Shown here: piece by piece, positions 25,326-33,449 of the stretch | Layout of the letters: each line of letters begins with the position of its first letter | How positions within the stretch are numbered: the stretch's first letter is position 1 | Origin: Alteromonadaceae bacterium | GTDB lineage: Bacteria; Pseudomonadota; Gammaproteobacteria; Pseudomonadales; Oleiphilaceae | Length of the DNA stretch: 36,052 bases | Direction: 5' to 3' | Assembly (NCBI GenBank): GCA_013393545.1 | Contig: JABXHG010000119.1 | Span: 1-36,052 of the forward strand | Notes under the pieces: generated by a model | Told to the model about the DNA's origin: nothing | What the model saw: only the letters and a program-made list of their open reading frames with translations | Databases searched by the model: none | Position numbers and translations under genes: made by a program

Positions 25326-26665
25326 GTGTGCCTGTGCGGCGTTGGCCGATTGCTGCAAGGCTTTTGCTCTCTGCGCTGGTTCTGGTGCTTTTGCTGTTGC
25401 CCGTATCCGGCGGGTTGTTGGCCTGGAACTTCCGGGAGGCGGTGAACGACTCCTTCAATGATCGTCTCGAATTTCTGCAGGATATGGTGATTGCCGGCAT
25501 CGAGTTCCGGCCCGAAACCCAGACTCTGGCCCCCGGGCCACAACTGTCTGATCCGCGCTTCGAACGGGTCTATTCCGGGTGGTACTGGCAAGTGAGCAGC
25601 GCGGGTATGGATACGGTGACCTCCCGTTCGTTATGGGATCAGAGGTTGCCGGTAGCTATCGATGAAAGTCTTCACTGGCAGACGATGACCGGGCCCCGCG
25701 AGCAGGCACTGAGGGCGGTCACTCGTCGGGTGCAGTTGCCCTCGTATCAGGAGCCGATCTATGTGACGGTTGCCGGTGATCTCACCGAAGTGAACCAGCA
25801 GGTGGCTCGCTTTCAGACGCTGCTGATTGTATCGCTGGTGACCCTGGCGGTGCTGTTGCTGGCGATGATTGCCTTGCAGATTCGCTGGGGATTGGCGCCG
25901 CTACGGCGGCTGGAAAAGAGTCTCCGGGCGGTGGAAAGCGGTCACCGTCAAACCCTGGATATTGATTTTCCGGAGGAACTGGCCCGCCTGGCACGAGCGA
26001 CCAATCAGGTGTTGGCCCGTGATCAGCGCTTGATCGAGCGTGGGCGCACCACCGCTGGCAATCTCGCCCACGCCCTGAAAACGCCGGTGGCGGTGCTCTC
26101 CGGTTTGTGTGAACAGTTGCCGGAGGCTCAGCAGTCGGCATTCAGGGCGGAATTGGCGCGTCTGAATGATGCCGTGCGCCATCATCTGGCGCGGGCTTCA
26201 GCTGCCGGGCCTTCAGCCATGGGCGGCGGGGTACAGGCCAATGAGGCTTTGCAGCCGGTACTGGCGGCGTTATCCACCCTGGCGGAACGGCGTTCCATTG
26301 AATTCACCCGAACGATTGAGGTAAGCGGACCTGTGCCCTTTGAAGAACAGGATCTGCAGGAACTGGTGGGGAATCTGGTGGAGAATGCCCTCAATTGGGC
26401 CGAGCACAGGGTGTTTTTATCAATCACCGGTGATAATCATCAGGCTTTGGTGTTAACCGTGGATGACGATGGGCCTGGTATGACCGAGGAGAATATCAAC
26501 CGGGCGCTTGAGCGGGGTGGTCGTCTGGATGAGGCCCGCTCCGGTTCGGGACTGGGCCTGGCTATCGTCAATGATCTGGTGCAGCTGTACGCTGGTAAAC
26601 TGCAGTTGCAGACCTCCCCGGACCTTGGAGGGCTTCAGGTAAGGGCTGAGTTTTCAAAACCTTAG
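25322..26665 (+). CDS. Sensor histidine kinase (PhoQ-like)
   Basis: Inner-membrane kinase of 447 residues. Helices lie at about 13-33 and 165-187, bounding a periplasmic sensor of about 130 residues. A HAMP-like linker follows, then the phosphorylated His H250 in GNLAHALKTPVAVLSGL, a motif of the PhoQ group. The ATPase domain has VGNLVENALNWAEHRV (N box, about 343-358), DDDGPGM (G1) and GSGLGLAIV (G2). The sensor does not show the acidic PhoQ patch clearly, so the ligand is open; the co-encoded PepSY protein is a likely partner. It ends eight bases before the convergent PrkA-SpoVR chimera. Confidence 0.92.
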   Translation: MSVPVRRWPIAARLLLSALVLVLLLLPVSGGLLAWNFREAVNDSFNDRLEFLQDMVIAGIEFRPETQTLAPGPQLSDPRFERVYSGWYWQVSSAGMDTVTSRSLWDQRLPVAIDESLHWQTMTGPREQALRAVTRRVQLPSYQEPIYVTVAGDLTEVNQQVARFQTLLIVSLVTLAVLLLAMIALQIRWGLAPLRRLEKSLRAVESGHRQTLDIDFPEELARLARATNQVLARDQRLIERGRTTAGNLAHALKTPVAVLSGLCEQLPEAQQSAFRAELARLNDAVRHHLARASAAGPSAMGGGVQANEALQPVLAALSTLAERRSIEFTRTIEVSGPVPFEEQDLQELVGNLVENALNWAEHRVFLSITGDNHQALVLTVDDDGPGMTEENINRALERGGRLDEARSGSGLGLAIVNDLVQLYAGKLQLQTSPDLGGLQVRAEFSKP

Positions 26666-26672
26666 TGGGTGA

Positions 26673-27581
26673 TTAGGGCGTTGGGCAGTGAAACTCTTCC
26701 ACCACCTTGCCTTCGTCCACGCTTTCCAGGTGCACATCGAATCCCCACAACCGGTGCACGTGGCGGACCACTTCCTCGGTATCCTCACCCAATGGCACTC
26801 GGTCCACCGGAATGTGCCGGAGGGTCAGCGAACGATCGCCGCGCACATCCACGTTCCACACCTGGATGTTGGGTTCCCGGTAACTGAGGTTGTACTGGCG
26901 GGCCAGTTTTTCCCGCAGCGGCCGGTAGCCAGGGTCATCGTGGATGGCGGTGATGGTGTAGTGATCTTCCAGTTCATCGTTTTCGATGGCGAACAGTTTC
27001 AGGTCTCGCATCACCTTGGGTGACAGGAACTGCTGTATGAAGCTCTCGTCCTTGAAGTTGTGCATGGCGAAGTGAAGGGTTTCCAGCCAGTCGCTGCCGG
27101 CGATGTCGGGGAACCATTCCCGGTCTTCGTCGGTGGGATTCTCACAGATCCGGCGCAGGTCGGTGAAGATGGAAAAGCCCAGGGTGTAGGGGTTGATGCC
27201 GGAATAGTAGGGGCTGTCGAAGGGCGGCTGGTAGATCACTGCCGAATGGCTTTGCAGGAATTCCAGCATGAAGCCGTCGTTCACCAGGCCTTGGGCGGCG
27301 TGGCGGAAGAAGGACACGATGTTTTCCACGGCGTCTTCCATGCCGTAGAACTCGGAGAATTCCGGGTAGCGCTTGATCACCTTGTTGGAAAAAATGCGGG
27401 AAAGCCGAGGGTCGAGGGACGTGTCCACCAACTCCGGCTCGCCAATGGCAATCAGCATTCGCTCGGCGGCAGTGGCGTAGGCGGCCGGGTCTTCTTTGCA
27501 AATCGCCAGGTACTCTTCCAGGGAATGTTCTTCCTCCTGGGTGGCCTCGTAACGGTCCTTGAACTGCTGCAGTATACTCAT
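26673..27581 (-). CDS. In-frame PrkA(N-term)-SpoVR(C-term) chimera
   Basis: A 302-residue ORF made of two unrelated parts. Residues 1-99 match the N-terminus of the PrkA/YeaG serine protein kinase (EEYLAICKEDPAAYATAAER, IGEPELVDTSLDPRLSRIFS, YPEFSEFYGMEDAVENIVS, HAAQGL). Residues from about 100 match the C-terminal third of SpoVR/YcgB (VNDGFMLEFLQSH, PYYSGINPYTLGF, WFPDIAGSDWLETLHFAM, EPNIQVWNVDVRGDRSLTLR). In relatives the order is prkA, a DUF444 gene, spoVR. The PrkA P-loop and kinase, all of DUF444, and about 300 residues of SpoVR are absent. The junction is at 27281-27290. It could be a real deletion or an assembly join. The start codon and GGGGGA ribosome site are those expected for prkA. 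Confidence 0.85.
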   Translation of the reverse strand: MSILQQFKDRYEATQEEEHSLEEYLAICKEDPAAYATAAERMLIAIGEPELVDTSLDPRLSRIFSNKVIKRYPEFSEFYGMEDAVENIVSFFRHAAQGLVNDGFMLEFLQSHSAVIYQPPFDSPYYSGINPYTLGFSIFTDLRRICENPTDEDREWFPDIAGSDWLETLHFAMHNFKDESFIQQFLSPKVMRDLKLFAIENDELEDHYTITAIHDDPGYRPLREKLARQYNLSYREPNIQVWNVDVRGDRSLTLRHIPVDRVPLGEDTEEVVRHVHRLWGFDVHLESVDEGKVVEEFHCPTP

Positions 27582-27801
27582 GGGCGTTCCCCCGATCGCT
27601 CTGTTATCTGCTTGTTAAATCACGCAATATCCCCGTTGGTTTTGGGTCGCCGAGTGCGGCGATGGGTGTCTGGTTGATGAGGAATAAACGATGGCAGGCT
27701 TCCTTAATTGTTGTTTCAGCCGGAAGCGCTGCCTGATTTCATCTTGGTTCAGAGTGAGCGGGGTGGGGCGAAAAAGTACGAATCCCCTTCATTAAATTCG
27801 G
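27582..27801. other. Intergenic region upstream of the chimera, nothing recognised
   Basis: This is the presumed prkA promoter region. I see no convincing -24/-12 or -35/-10 pair, no palindrome longer than six bases per arm and no RNA gene. Confidence 0.4.
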
Positions 27802-28461
27802 TTATCTGGGTGTGAGCACGAATACGCTTTCGGTCACGCCGTTTTGCAGCCCTTTGCGCTTGACGAACAGATCGTCCCGCGCCAATTCGTTTTTGTGGAT
27901 CTGATTAACCTCGTAGTCTTCACCGAATAATTGCTGCACTTCGGTGTCGGGTACGTTGAACGGCGGCCCCTGCATTTCCATGCCGTCGTAATCCAGGGTG
28001 ATCAGCAGGATTCTGGCCTGGTCCGGCAGAATGGCGGTCAGGTGCTCCACGTATTTCGGGCGCAGGGTCGGCGGCATGGCGATCAGTGCGGCCCGGTCGT
28101 AAACCAGGCGCACGTGGCGTAGGTCGTCGGGTACCAGCTGGAAGAAATCGCCACACCAGATTTCCAGATCGTCGTGCCGGAAGGTGGTGAAGGGCTCGCC
28201 GGGATGCACCGAGGCTTTCTCGCCGGCCTCCTCGAAGAAATCCTTGCAGGCGATGTCGCTCAGCTCTACACCCAGAACCGGATGGCCACGATCGTGCAGC
28301 CACCAGATATCATGGGCCTTGCCGCACAGCGGCACGAAAACCGTGTCGGTGCTGTCGCCCGCCAACTCAGGCCAGTGGTCGTGCAGATACTGGTTCACCG
28401 TGCCCTGGTGAAAGCCGATTTCGTTTTTTCTCCAACGCTCGTGCCAGAATTCGTGTTCCAT
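27802..28461 (-). CDS. tpm: Thiopurine S-methyltransferase
   Basis: SAM-dependent methyltransferase of 219 residues, full length for bacterial TPMT. It has the family opening EFWHERWRKNEIGFHQGTVN. The SAM-binding strand and loop lie at VFVPLCGKAHDIWWLHDRGH (about 42-61), followed by VLGVELSDIACKDFFEE and VYDRAALIAMPPTLRPKYVE. In bacteria the enzyme is linked to methylation of selenium and tellurium oxyanion products and to detoxification of metalloids; its natural substrate is uncertain. It is a single gene with its own upstream region, divergent from the YihY-type gene. Confidence 0.95.
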   Translation of the reverse strand: MEHEFWHERWRKNEIGFHQGTVNQYLHDHWPELAGDSTDTVFVPLCGKAHDIWWLHDRGHPVLGVELSDIACKDFFEEAGEKASVHPGEPFTTFRHDDLEIWCGDFFQLVPDDLRHVRLVYDRAALIAMPPTLRPKYVEHLTAILPDQARILLITLDYDGMEMQGPPFNVPDTEVQQLFGEDYEVNQIHKNELARDDLFVKRKGLQNGVTESVFVLTPR

Positions 28462-28660
28462 AAAGGCGCTCCGGGTTTGGATGTTTCTGTCAGTCTAACT
28501 TAATCTGACGGTTTGTTGAGTTGTCGCCGGTTCGGGAACACCCTGTCGTGGCGATTACGGCGGAGAACTTGGCGTCTGTGTAGGGTTTCGCCATACTTGC
28601 TCAAAGGCTCATGTAACTCCTTGCCGTAAAGGCAATTCCTAACCTGTAAAAGGATTTTGT
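28462..28660. other. Divergent intergenic region between tpm and the YihY-type gene
   Basis: It contains a small hairpin, TTGCC-GTAAA-GGCAA, at 28621-28635, about 25 bases before the YihY-type start. It could affect translation initiation. No other structure or clear promoter is recognised. Confidence 0.3.
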
Positions 28661-29992
28661 GTGGCGTCGTTTCAACTAAAAGACCGCTTTGACCAGTTTG
28701 AGCGCTGGATTCTGGCCAATCCGAACCCGCCGGAGAAGTGGCCGTGGACCTGGCTCTATAAAACCGGGCGGTCGCTGTACGCGCTGATCCGGGATGTGCT
28801 GAGCGGGCAGCTGACACTGCACGCCATGAGTCTGGTTTACACCACGTTGCTGAGTGTGGTGCCGCTGCTGGCCTTGAGCTTTTCGGTGTTGAAGGCGTTG
28901 GGCGTGCACCAGCGCATGGAGCCGTTTCTGTTTCAGTTTTTCGAACCCATGGGGCCGCAGGGCATGGAGGTGGCCGAGCAGATTCTGGGGTTTGTCGATA
29001 ACATGAAGGTTGGGGTGCTGGGTTCGGTGGGCCTGGCGTTGTTGGTATACACGGTTATTTCCCTGGTACAGAAGATCGAGCGCTCGTTCAATATGATCTG
29101 GCGGGTGCCGGAGATGCGCTCGTTGGCGCAACGTTTTAGTAATTATCTGAGCGTGATCATGGTGGGGCCATTGTTGATGGTCTCGGCCATTGGTGTCACC
29201 GCCTCGGTGTTTTCTTCCGAATTGGTGCAGCAGGTGATGGCAATCGAACCTTTTGGTTCGCTGATTGTGCAGATTAGCCGTTTTACTCCGTTTTTTCTGG
29301 TAGTTGCAGCCTTTACCTTTGTCTATGTGTTTATTCCCAATACTCGGGTGAAACTGCGTTATGCCTTTCTGGCTGGTCTGCTGGCGGGCGTTTCCTGGCA
29401 GGCGGCGGGGATGCTGTTTGCGTCGTTCGTTGCCGGTTCCGCCCGCTACGCGGCGATTTATTCCGGTTTTGCGGTGGGCATTATCCTGCTGATCTGGACG
29501 TATCTGAACTGGATGATTCTGCTGCTGGGTGCCAGCCTGGCGTTTTATATGCAGAACCCGGGTTCAGTGGCCAAGCGCCGGAATGTGCAACTGGCACCGG
29601 AGCTTCAGGAGCGGGTGGCACTGGCGCTGGTGTGGCTGGTGGCCAGGCCGTTCAGCCGGGGGGAAGTTGCGCCACAGCAGGAGGTGGTGGAACATGAACT
29701 GAGAGTACCGGGGTATATAACCCGCAAGATCAGTGACAAGCTGATTCGAGCTGGGGTGTTGAACCTGGCGGGTCCACAGGGTGACCGGTTGGTACCGGGA
29801 CGCGCCCTTGATTTGATTACCGTGAAGGATGTTCTGGCAGCGGTGCGCAAAGACGAAGACCGGGTGGTTGATCGCCTGCCGGCCCATGCATTGCCGGCCG
29901 AATTCCGGGACGGGTCGGCAGAACAGGCCGAGACTTCGTTTGCCCAGCTTCTGGAAGAGGATCTTCGAGCCGGCAAGGCCGGGAAAGCCTGA
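28661..29992 (+). CDS. YihY/BrkB-family inner-membrane protein
   Basis: Membrane protein of 443 residues of the YihY (formerly annotated ribonuclease BN) family. About six helices occur between residues 45 and 300, with family segments AMSLVYTTLLSVVPLLALSF (about 52-71), FNMIWRVPEMRSLAQRF and YAAIYSGFAVGIILLIWTYL (about 264-283). A soluble C-terminal region of about 140 residues, longer than in E. coli YihY, resembles a winged-helix-like tail. The function is not settled. Translation starts at GTG with AAGGA eight bases upstream; no ATG is nearby in frame. It is convergent with the HDOD gene. Confidence 0.9.
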   Translation: MASFQLKDRFDQFERWILANPNPPEKWPWTWLYKTGRSLYALIRDVLSGQLTLHAMSLVYTTLLSVVPLLALSFSVLKALGVHQRMEPFLFQFFEPMGPQGMEVAEQILGFVDNMKVGVLGSVGLALLVYTVISLVQKIERSFNMIWRVPEMRSLAQRFSNYLSVIMVGPLLMVSAIGVTASVFSSELVQQVMAIEPFGSLIVQISRFTPFFLVVAAFTFVYVFIPNTRVKLRYAFLAGLLAGVSWQAAGMLFASFVAGSARYAAIYSGFAVGIILLIWTYLNWMILLLGASLAFYMQNPGSVAKRRNVQLAPELQERVALALVWLVARPFSRGEVAPQQEVVEHELRVPGYITRKISDKLIRAGVLNLAGPQGDRLVPGRALDLITVKDVLAAVRKDEDRVVDRLPAHALPAEFRDGSAEQAETSFAQLLEEDLRAGKAGKA

Positions 29993-29997
29993 GTCGG

Positions 29998-31050
29998 TTA
30001 ACTGCTGGTGGGGGACGTTTTGCCTTCCTCGAGCATGTCCACCAGCGTGTTGCGTACCCGGGTGATGTCTTCCGGTGCCAGATGCAGGATCTCGTACAGC
30101 TCCTGTTCCGGCAGATTGCGCTGATGCGCGTGGCGCAAAATTTCCCGGGACCCCAGCAGTAGGCCATCGGTGAGCGGCGAATGCGGCTGGTTGGGCGCGG
30201 GGCGCTCCGTGGCCAGCAGCCAGGCATGGTATTTCGGTGGCAGGTTCCAGGTATTGGCCAGCACCTGGCAAACGTGCCATTGATAGCGGGTGATGGCGGC
30301 GTGAATAAGCTCTGGCTGTGGTTCGGGGCCGTTGTCCATGAGCCGGCTGATGCGCACCAGTTCCCGGCGAATGGTCAGATACGCCAACCCGGGCATTAGC
30401 CCCAGTACGAAATAAGCGCTGGTATCCTCGCCCTGCCTTTTGGCGATCATTTCCGTGGCACGCGCGCAGGTCAGCGCCCAGCGCCAGGCCCGTTGGGCGA
30501 ACAGGGCTTCGCGACTGTTTCTGGCCGACATCATCGGTCGCATCATGGCGGCCGCGGCCACGCTGCGGATACCGTTGAGGCCCAGGACGAAAACGGCCTG
30601 GTCCACTGACTCGATATGATTCTGGTTGTACCGGAAAAACGGACTGTTCACGATCTGCAACAGGTGTTCGGTCAGTACCGGGTCGCTGAGGATGATGCGG
30701 GAAATCTCGCGCCGTTCGGTGGTTTCCGCTGACAGGGCTTGCAGCAATAGTGGCAGGGTGCCGGGTTGCCTCGGCAATTCCTCGAGCTTGCCGTTGTTGA
30801 TGCGTTCTTCCAGTGCCTGAAGAAACGGCTCCTGGCTGGCGGGCGAGGACTCCAGTTTTTTCGGCTCGGTTTCCAGCAGCCAGGCAAACAGGTTGTATTC
30901 CAGTTGGGCAATCCAGTCATCCGGGGATTGCGGGGCATCCTGTTTTTCCGGGTCGGCCGGGTTGAACAGACGAGTGCCGGGAGCGGTGTCGACAGGGGGC
31001 GGGGGTTGTCGGGAAAACAGGTTTGTTATCCAGGAAAACAATCCTGACAT
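29998..31050 (-). CDS. HDOD-domain protein
   Basis: Signal-transduction-type protein, 350 residues. An N-terminal stretch with a Pro-rich linker (PPPPVDTAPG) and no known domain is followed by an HDOD domain at about residues 90-290. HDOD features visible are LPRQPGTLPLLLQALS, ISRIILSDPVLTEHLLQIVN and FVLGLNGIRSVAAAAMMRP. HDOD proteins are HD-domain relatives, usually without catalytic metal ligands, involved in regulation of motility, biofilm and c-di-GMP responses. No second output domain is present. It lies 84 bases downstream of rsmE on the same strand and could be the distal gene of bioA-rsmE-HDOD. Confidence 0.88.
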   Translation of the reverse strand: MSGLFSWITNLFSRQPPPPVDTAPGTRLFNPADPEKQDAPQSPDDWIAQLEYNLFAWLLETEPKKLESSPASQEPFLQALEERINNGKLEELPRQPGTLPLLLQALSAETTERREISRIILSDPVLTEHLLQIVNSPFFRYNQNHIESVDQAVFVLGLNGIRSVAAAAMMRPMMSARNSREALFAQRAWRWALTCARATEMIAKRQGEDTSAYFVLGLMPGLAYLTIRRELVRISRLMDNGPEPQPELIHAAITRYQWHVCQVLANTWNLPPKYHAWLLATERPAPNQPHSPLTDGLLLGSREILRHAHQRNLPEQELYEILHLAPEDITRVRNTLVDMLEEGKTSPTSS

Positions 31051-31134
31051 CCATGCCTCCGGATCATCATGTGGCGAAAATAGTTGGTTCTAAAGGCAGT
31101 ATAGTGATGTGGGTTAAGGCTGCACAGATGCAGG

Positions 31135-31863
31135 TCAAATGTCGCCCCACAACCATTGGCACAGGGCCAGTGCCGCCACTGGAGCGGTTTCGGTACGCAG
31201 CACCCGGGGGCCAAGGGCAACCGGAAAGAAACCGGTAGTCTCAGCCTGGCTGATTTCCTCTGCCGACAGCCCACCCTCGGGGCCAATCATCAGGGCGACT
31301 GAGGCGGGTTTGGTCATGGCCGATAGGTGTTGTTCAGTGCGGTGATGAAGCACCAGGCGCAGGTCGCACCCCTGACTGTGTGCCAGCCATTCGGTGACGG
31401 ACATGACCGGCAGAATCTCCGGCACCCGGGCCCGGCCGCATTGCTCGGCGGCACTGATAGCCACCTGCTGCCAGTGCCGCAGGCGTTTTTCTTCCCGGTC
31501 GCCCTTGAGTTTGACGTCACAGCGTTCAGTACTCAGCGGGACAATTTCGGTCACACCCATCTCCACCGCTTTTTGCACGGCATAATCCATGCGGTCGCCT
31601 TTCGACAGGGTCTGGCCGAGCACCACCTTGAGGGAAGATTCAGTGGTGTTTTCAAGCTGTTCGTGAACCTCAACCGTCACGTTTTTCTTGCTGGCGGCGA
31701 CAATGCGGGCCTGATAATCGTGCCCGTCGCCGTTGAACAGCAACAGTTCCTGCTCCGGTTGCATGCGCAATACCCGGCCCACGTGTTGGGCGGCGTTGTC
31801 GTCCAGCTCGCACTGGTGGCCAACGGCCAGCGGTGAGTCGGTGTGGATTCTGGGTATGCGCAT
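31135..31863 (-). CDS. rsmE: RsmE, 16S rRNA m3U1498 methyltransferase
   Basis: SPOUT-class methyltransferase of 242 residues that methylates N3 of U1498 in the decoding region of 16S rRNA using SAM. It has an N-terminal PUA-like domain (about 1-70, MRIPRIHTDSPLAVG, HVGRVLRMQPEQELLLFNG) and a C-terminal trefoil-knot domain. The knot signature LMIGPEGGLSAEEI (about 191-204) and LGPRVLRTETA (about 217-227) are intact. It begins 23 bases after the bioA stop on the same strand, so it is probably in the bioA operon. Confidence 0.96.
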   Translation of the reverse strand: MRIPRIHTDSPLAVGHQCELDDNAAQHVGRVLRMQPEQELLLFNGDGHDYQARIVAASKKNVTVEVHEQLENTTESSLKVVLGQTLSKGDRMDYAVQKAVEMGVTEIVPLSTERCDVKLKGDREEKRLRHWQQVAISAAEQCGRARVPEILPVMSVTEWLAHSQGCDLRLVLHHRTEQHLSAMTKPASVALMIGPEGGLSAEEISQAETTGFFPVALGPRVLRTETAPVAALALCQWLWGDI

Positions 31864-31886
31864 GCCAAGCGTCCTTACAGCGGTAT

Positions 31887-33236
31887 TTAATCTCTGACGG
31901 CGATATCAATGCCTTCGCCGGCTACCTGTCCGAGGTGGCGAATTTGCTCCTCGGTGATTACGTACGGCGGCATAAAATACACCACATTGCCCAACGGGCG
32001 AAGTAGTGCCTGGCGGGTCAGTGAATGCTGATAAACTCGAAGGCCTCGACGCTCCTGCCAGGGAAAGGGCGTTTTGTCCGCCTTGTTCTTCACCATTTCC
32101 ACCGCCATGGTCATGCCGTGCTGGCGGATATCGCCCACGTTGGGATGGTCGGCCAGGTACGCGACGGACTCGGCCATGCAGGCCGACAGCCGGCGGTTAT
32201 TTTCGATTACGTTATCATCCCGGAAGATATCCAGCGTGGCCAGCGCCACCGCGCAGCCGATTGGGTTGCCGGTGTAGCTGTGGCTGTGCAGGAAGGCCTT
32301 GAGGGTTTCGTAGTCGTCGTAGAAGGCGTCGTACACGTTATCGGTGGTCAGCACCACGGACAGCGGCAGGTAGCCGGCGGTCAGGCCCTTGGACAGGCAC
32401 ATGAAATCCGGGGTGATGCCGGACTGCTCGCAGGCGAACAGGGTACCGGTGCGGCCAAAGCCCACGGCAATTTCATCGGCGATCAGGTGCACGCCATAGC
32501 GGTCGCAGGCTTCCCGCAGTTTGGTGTGATAGATCGGGTGGTGCATGCGCATGCCGCCGGCGCACTGGATCAGTGGCTCCACCACCACGGCGCAGATTTC
32601 CTCATGCTTCTCGGCCAGCAACTGCTCCATGGCCTCGAACTGGCGCAGGGCGTATTCTTCGTCGGTCTCGCCCGGTTCCTTATTGTAGGCATCCGGGGAG
32701 GGGGCGGTGAGCACTTCCATCAGCAGCGGTTGGTAGGTGTCCTTGTACAGGCCGACATCCCCCAGAGCCAAAGCGCCCAGGGTTTCGCCGTGGTAGCTGT
32801 TGGACAGGTTGACGAAGTTTTTCTTGCCCGGCTTGCCGTGGTTCTTCCAGTAGTGGTAGCTCATCTTCAGAGCCGCCTCGATGGCCGAGGAACCGTTGTC
32901 GGCGTAGAAGCACTTGTTCAGGCCTTCGGGCGTCACCTCGATCAACCGCTCGGAGAGTTCCACCACCGGCTCATGGGTGAAGCCGGCCAGAATCACGTGT
33001 TCGAGGTTGTTCACCTGTTCCATGATGGCGTTGTTAATGCGCGGGTTGGCGTGGCCGAACAGGTTGACCCACCAGGAGCTGACGGCGTCGATATACTGAT
33101 TACCCTCGAAATCCTCGACCCACACGCCCTTGCCCCGCTTGACCGGGATCAGGGGCAGGGATTCGTGGTCTTTCATTTGGGTGCAGGGGTGCCATACGGA
33201 TTTCAGGTCGCGGGCAACGAGGTCGGCATTACGCAT
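31887..33236 (-). CDS. bioA: BioA, adenosylmethionine-8-amino-7-oxononanoate aminotransferase
   Basis: PLP-dependent class III aminotransferase, 449 residues. It converts 7-keto-8-aminopelargonate (KAPA) to 7,8-diaminopelargonate (DAPA) in biotin synthesis, with SAM as amino donor. It opens with VWHPCTQMKDHESLPLIPV, the BioA hallmark. The cofactor region has ADNGSSAIEAALKMSYHYW, the Asp in LIADEIAVGFGRTG, and the PLP Lys in FMCLSKGLTAGYLPLS. The ATG at 33236 with GGAGAG upstream was chosen over a longer frame from 33326, which would run through the operator. The other bio genes are not in the window. A BirA-like inverted repeat lies just upstream. rsmE follows after 23 bases. Confidence 0.96.
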   Translation of the reverse strand: MRNADLVARDLKSVWHPCTQMKDHESLPLIPVKRGKGVWVEDFEGNQYIDAVSSWWVNLFGHANPRINNAIMEQVNNLEHVILAGFTHEPVVELSERLIEVTPEGLNKCFYADNGSSAIEAALKMSYHYWKNHGKPGKKNFVNLSNSYHGETLGALALGDVGLYKDTYQPLLMEVLTAPSPDAYNKEPGETDEEYALRQFEAMEQLLAEKHEEICAVVVEPLIQCAGGMRMHHPIYHTKLREACDRYGVHLIADEIAVGFGRTGTLFACEQSGITPDFMCLSKGLTAGYLPLSVVLTTDNVYDAFYDDYETLKAFLHSHSYTGNPIGCAVALATLDIFRDDNVIENNRRLSACMAESVAYLADHPNVGDIRQHGMTMAVEMVKNKADKTPFPWQERRGLRVYQHSLTRQALLRPLGNVVYFMPPYVITEEQIRHLGQVAGEGIDIAVRD

Positions 33237-33261
33237 GAGGCTCTCCGGTCTGTTTATTGGT

Positions 33262-33299
33262 TCGCTGTTAACCCGTGAAGATATTACAGTTAACAGCGA
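33262..33299. promoter_or_regulatory. BirA-like biotin operator upstream of bioA
   Basis: Perfect 11-bp inverted repeat, TCGCTGTTAAC and GTTAACAGCGA, separated by 16 bases. The core GTTAACC with its mate resembles BirA operators (TTGT(A/T)AACC, a spacer of about 14-16 bases, then the complement). The minus strand of the spacer includes TAATAT (33281-33286), a plausible -10 element, so BirA-biotinyl-AMP would block RNA polymerase. It ends 26 bases before the bioA ATG. Confidence 0.65.
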
Positions 33300-33431
33300 G
33301 CCGGAGGAACCCGGGGCAGTCGCCACCTTCGTCGGACTGTTTCAATTGGTTTGTCGTGAATACAGATTTCTGCGTGGCCGCCAACTGGTTTGATCAGCTG
33401 TCGGACCACGAAATGCTTGACCAGGAAATCA

Positions 33432-33449
33432 CCGCGCTTCTCAGCGCGG
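33432..33449 (-). terminator. Hairpin overlapping the ovoA stop
   Basis: CCGCGC-TTCTCA-GCGCGG forms a 6-bp GC stem overlapping the ovoA stop codon. Downstream on the minus strand there is only a weak T tract, so termination would be inefficient; this is a tentative call. Confidence 0.3.

Noticed and set aside
28500..28817. A 105-codon minus-strand frame between tpm and the YihY-type gene
   Set aside because: It overlaps the YihY-type start, is Arg/Ser-rich, and has no ribosome site or family resemblance.
32025..33278. A 417-codon frame opposite bioA
   Set aside because: It is a shadow of bioA, runs through the operator region and has no recognisable motif.
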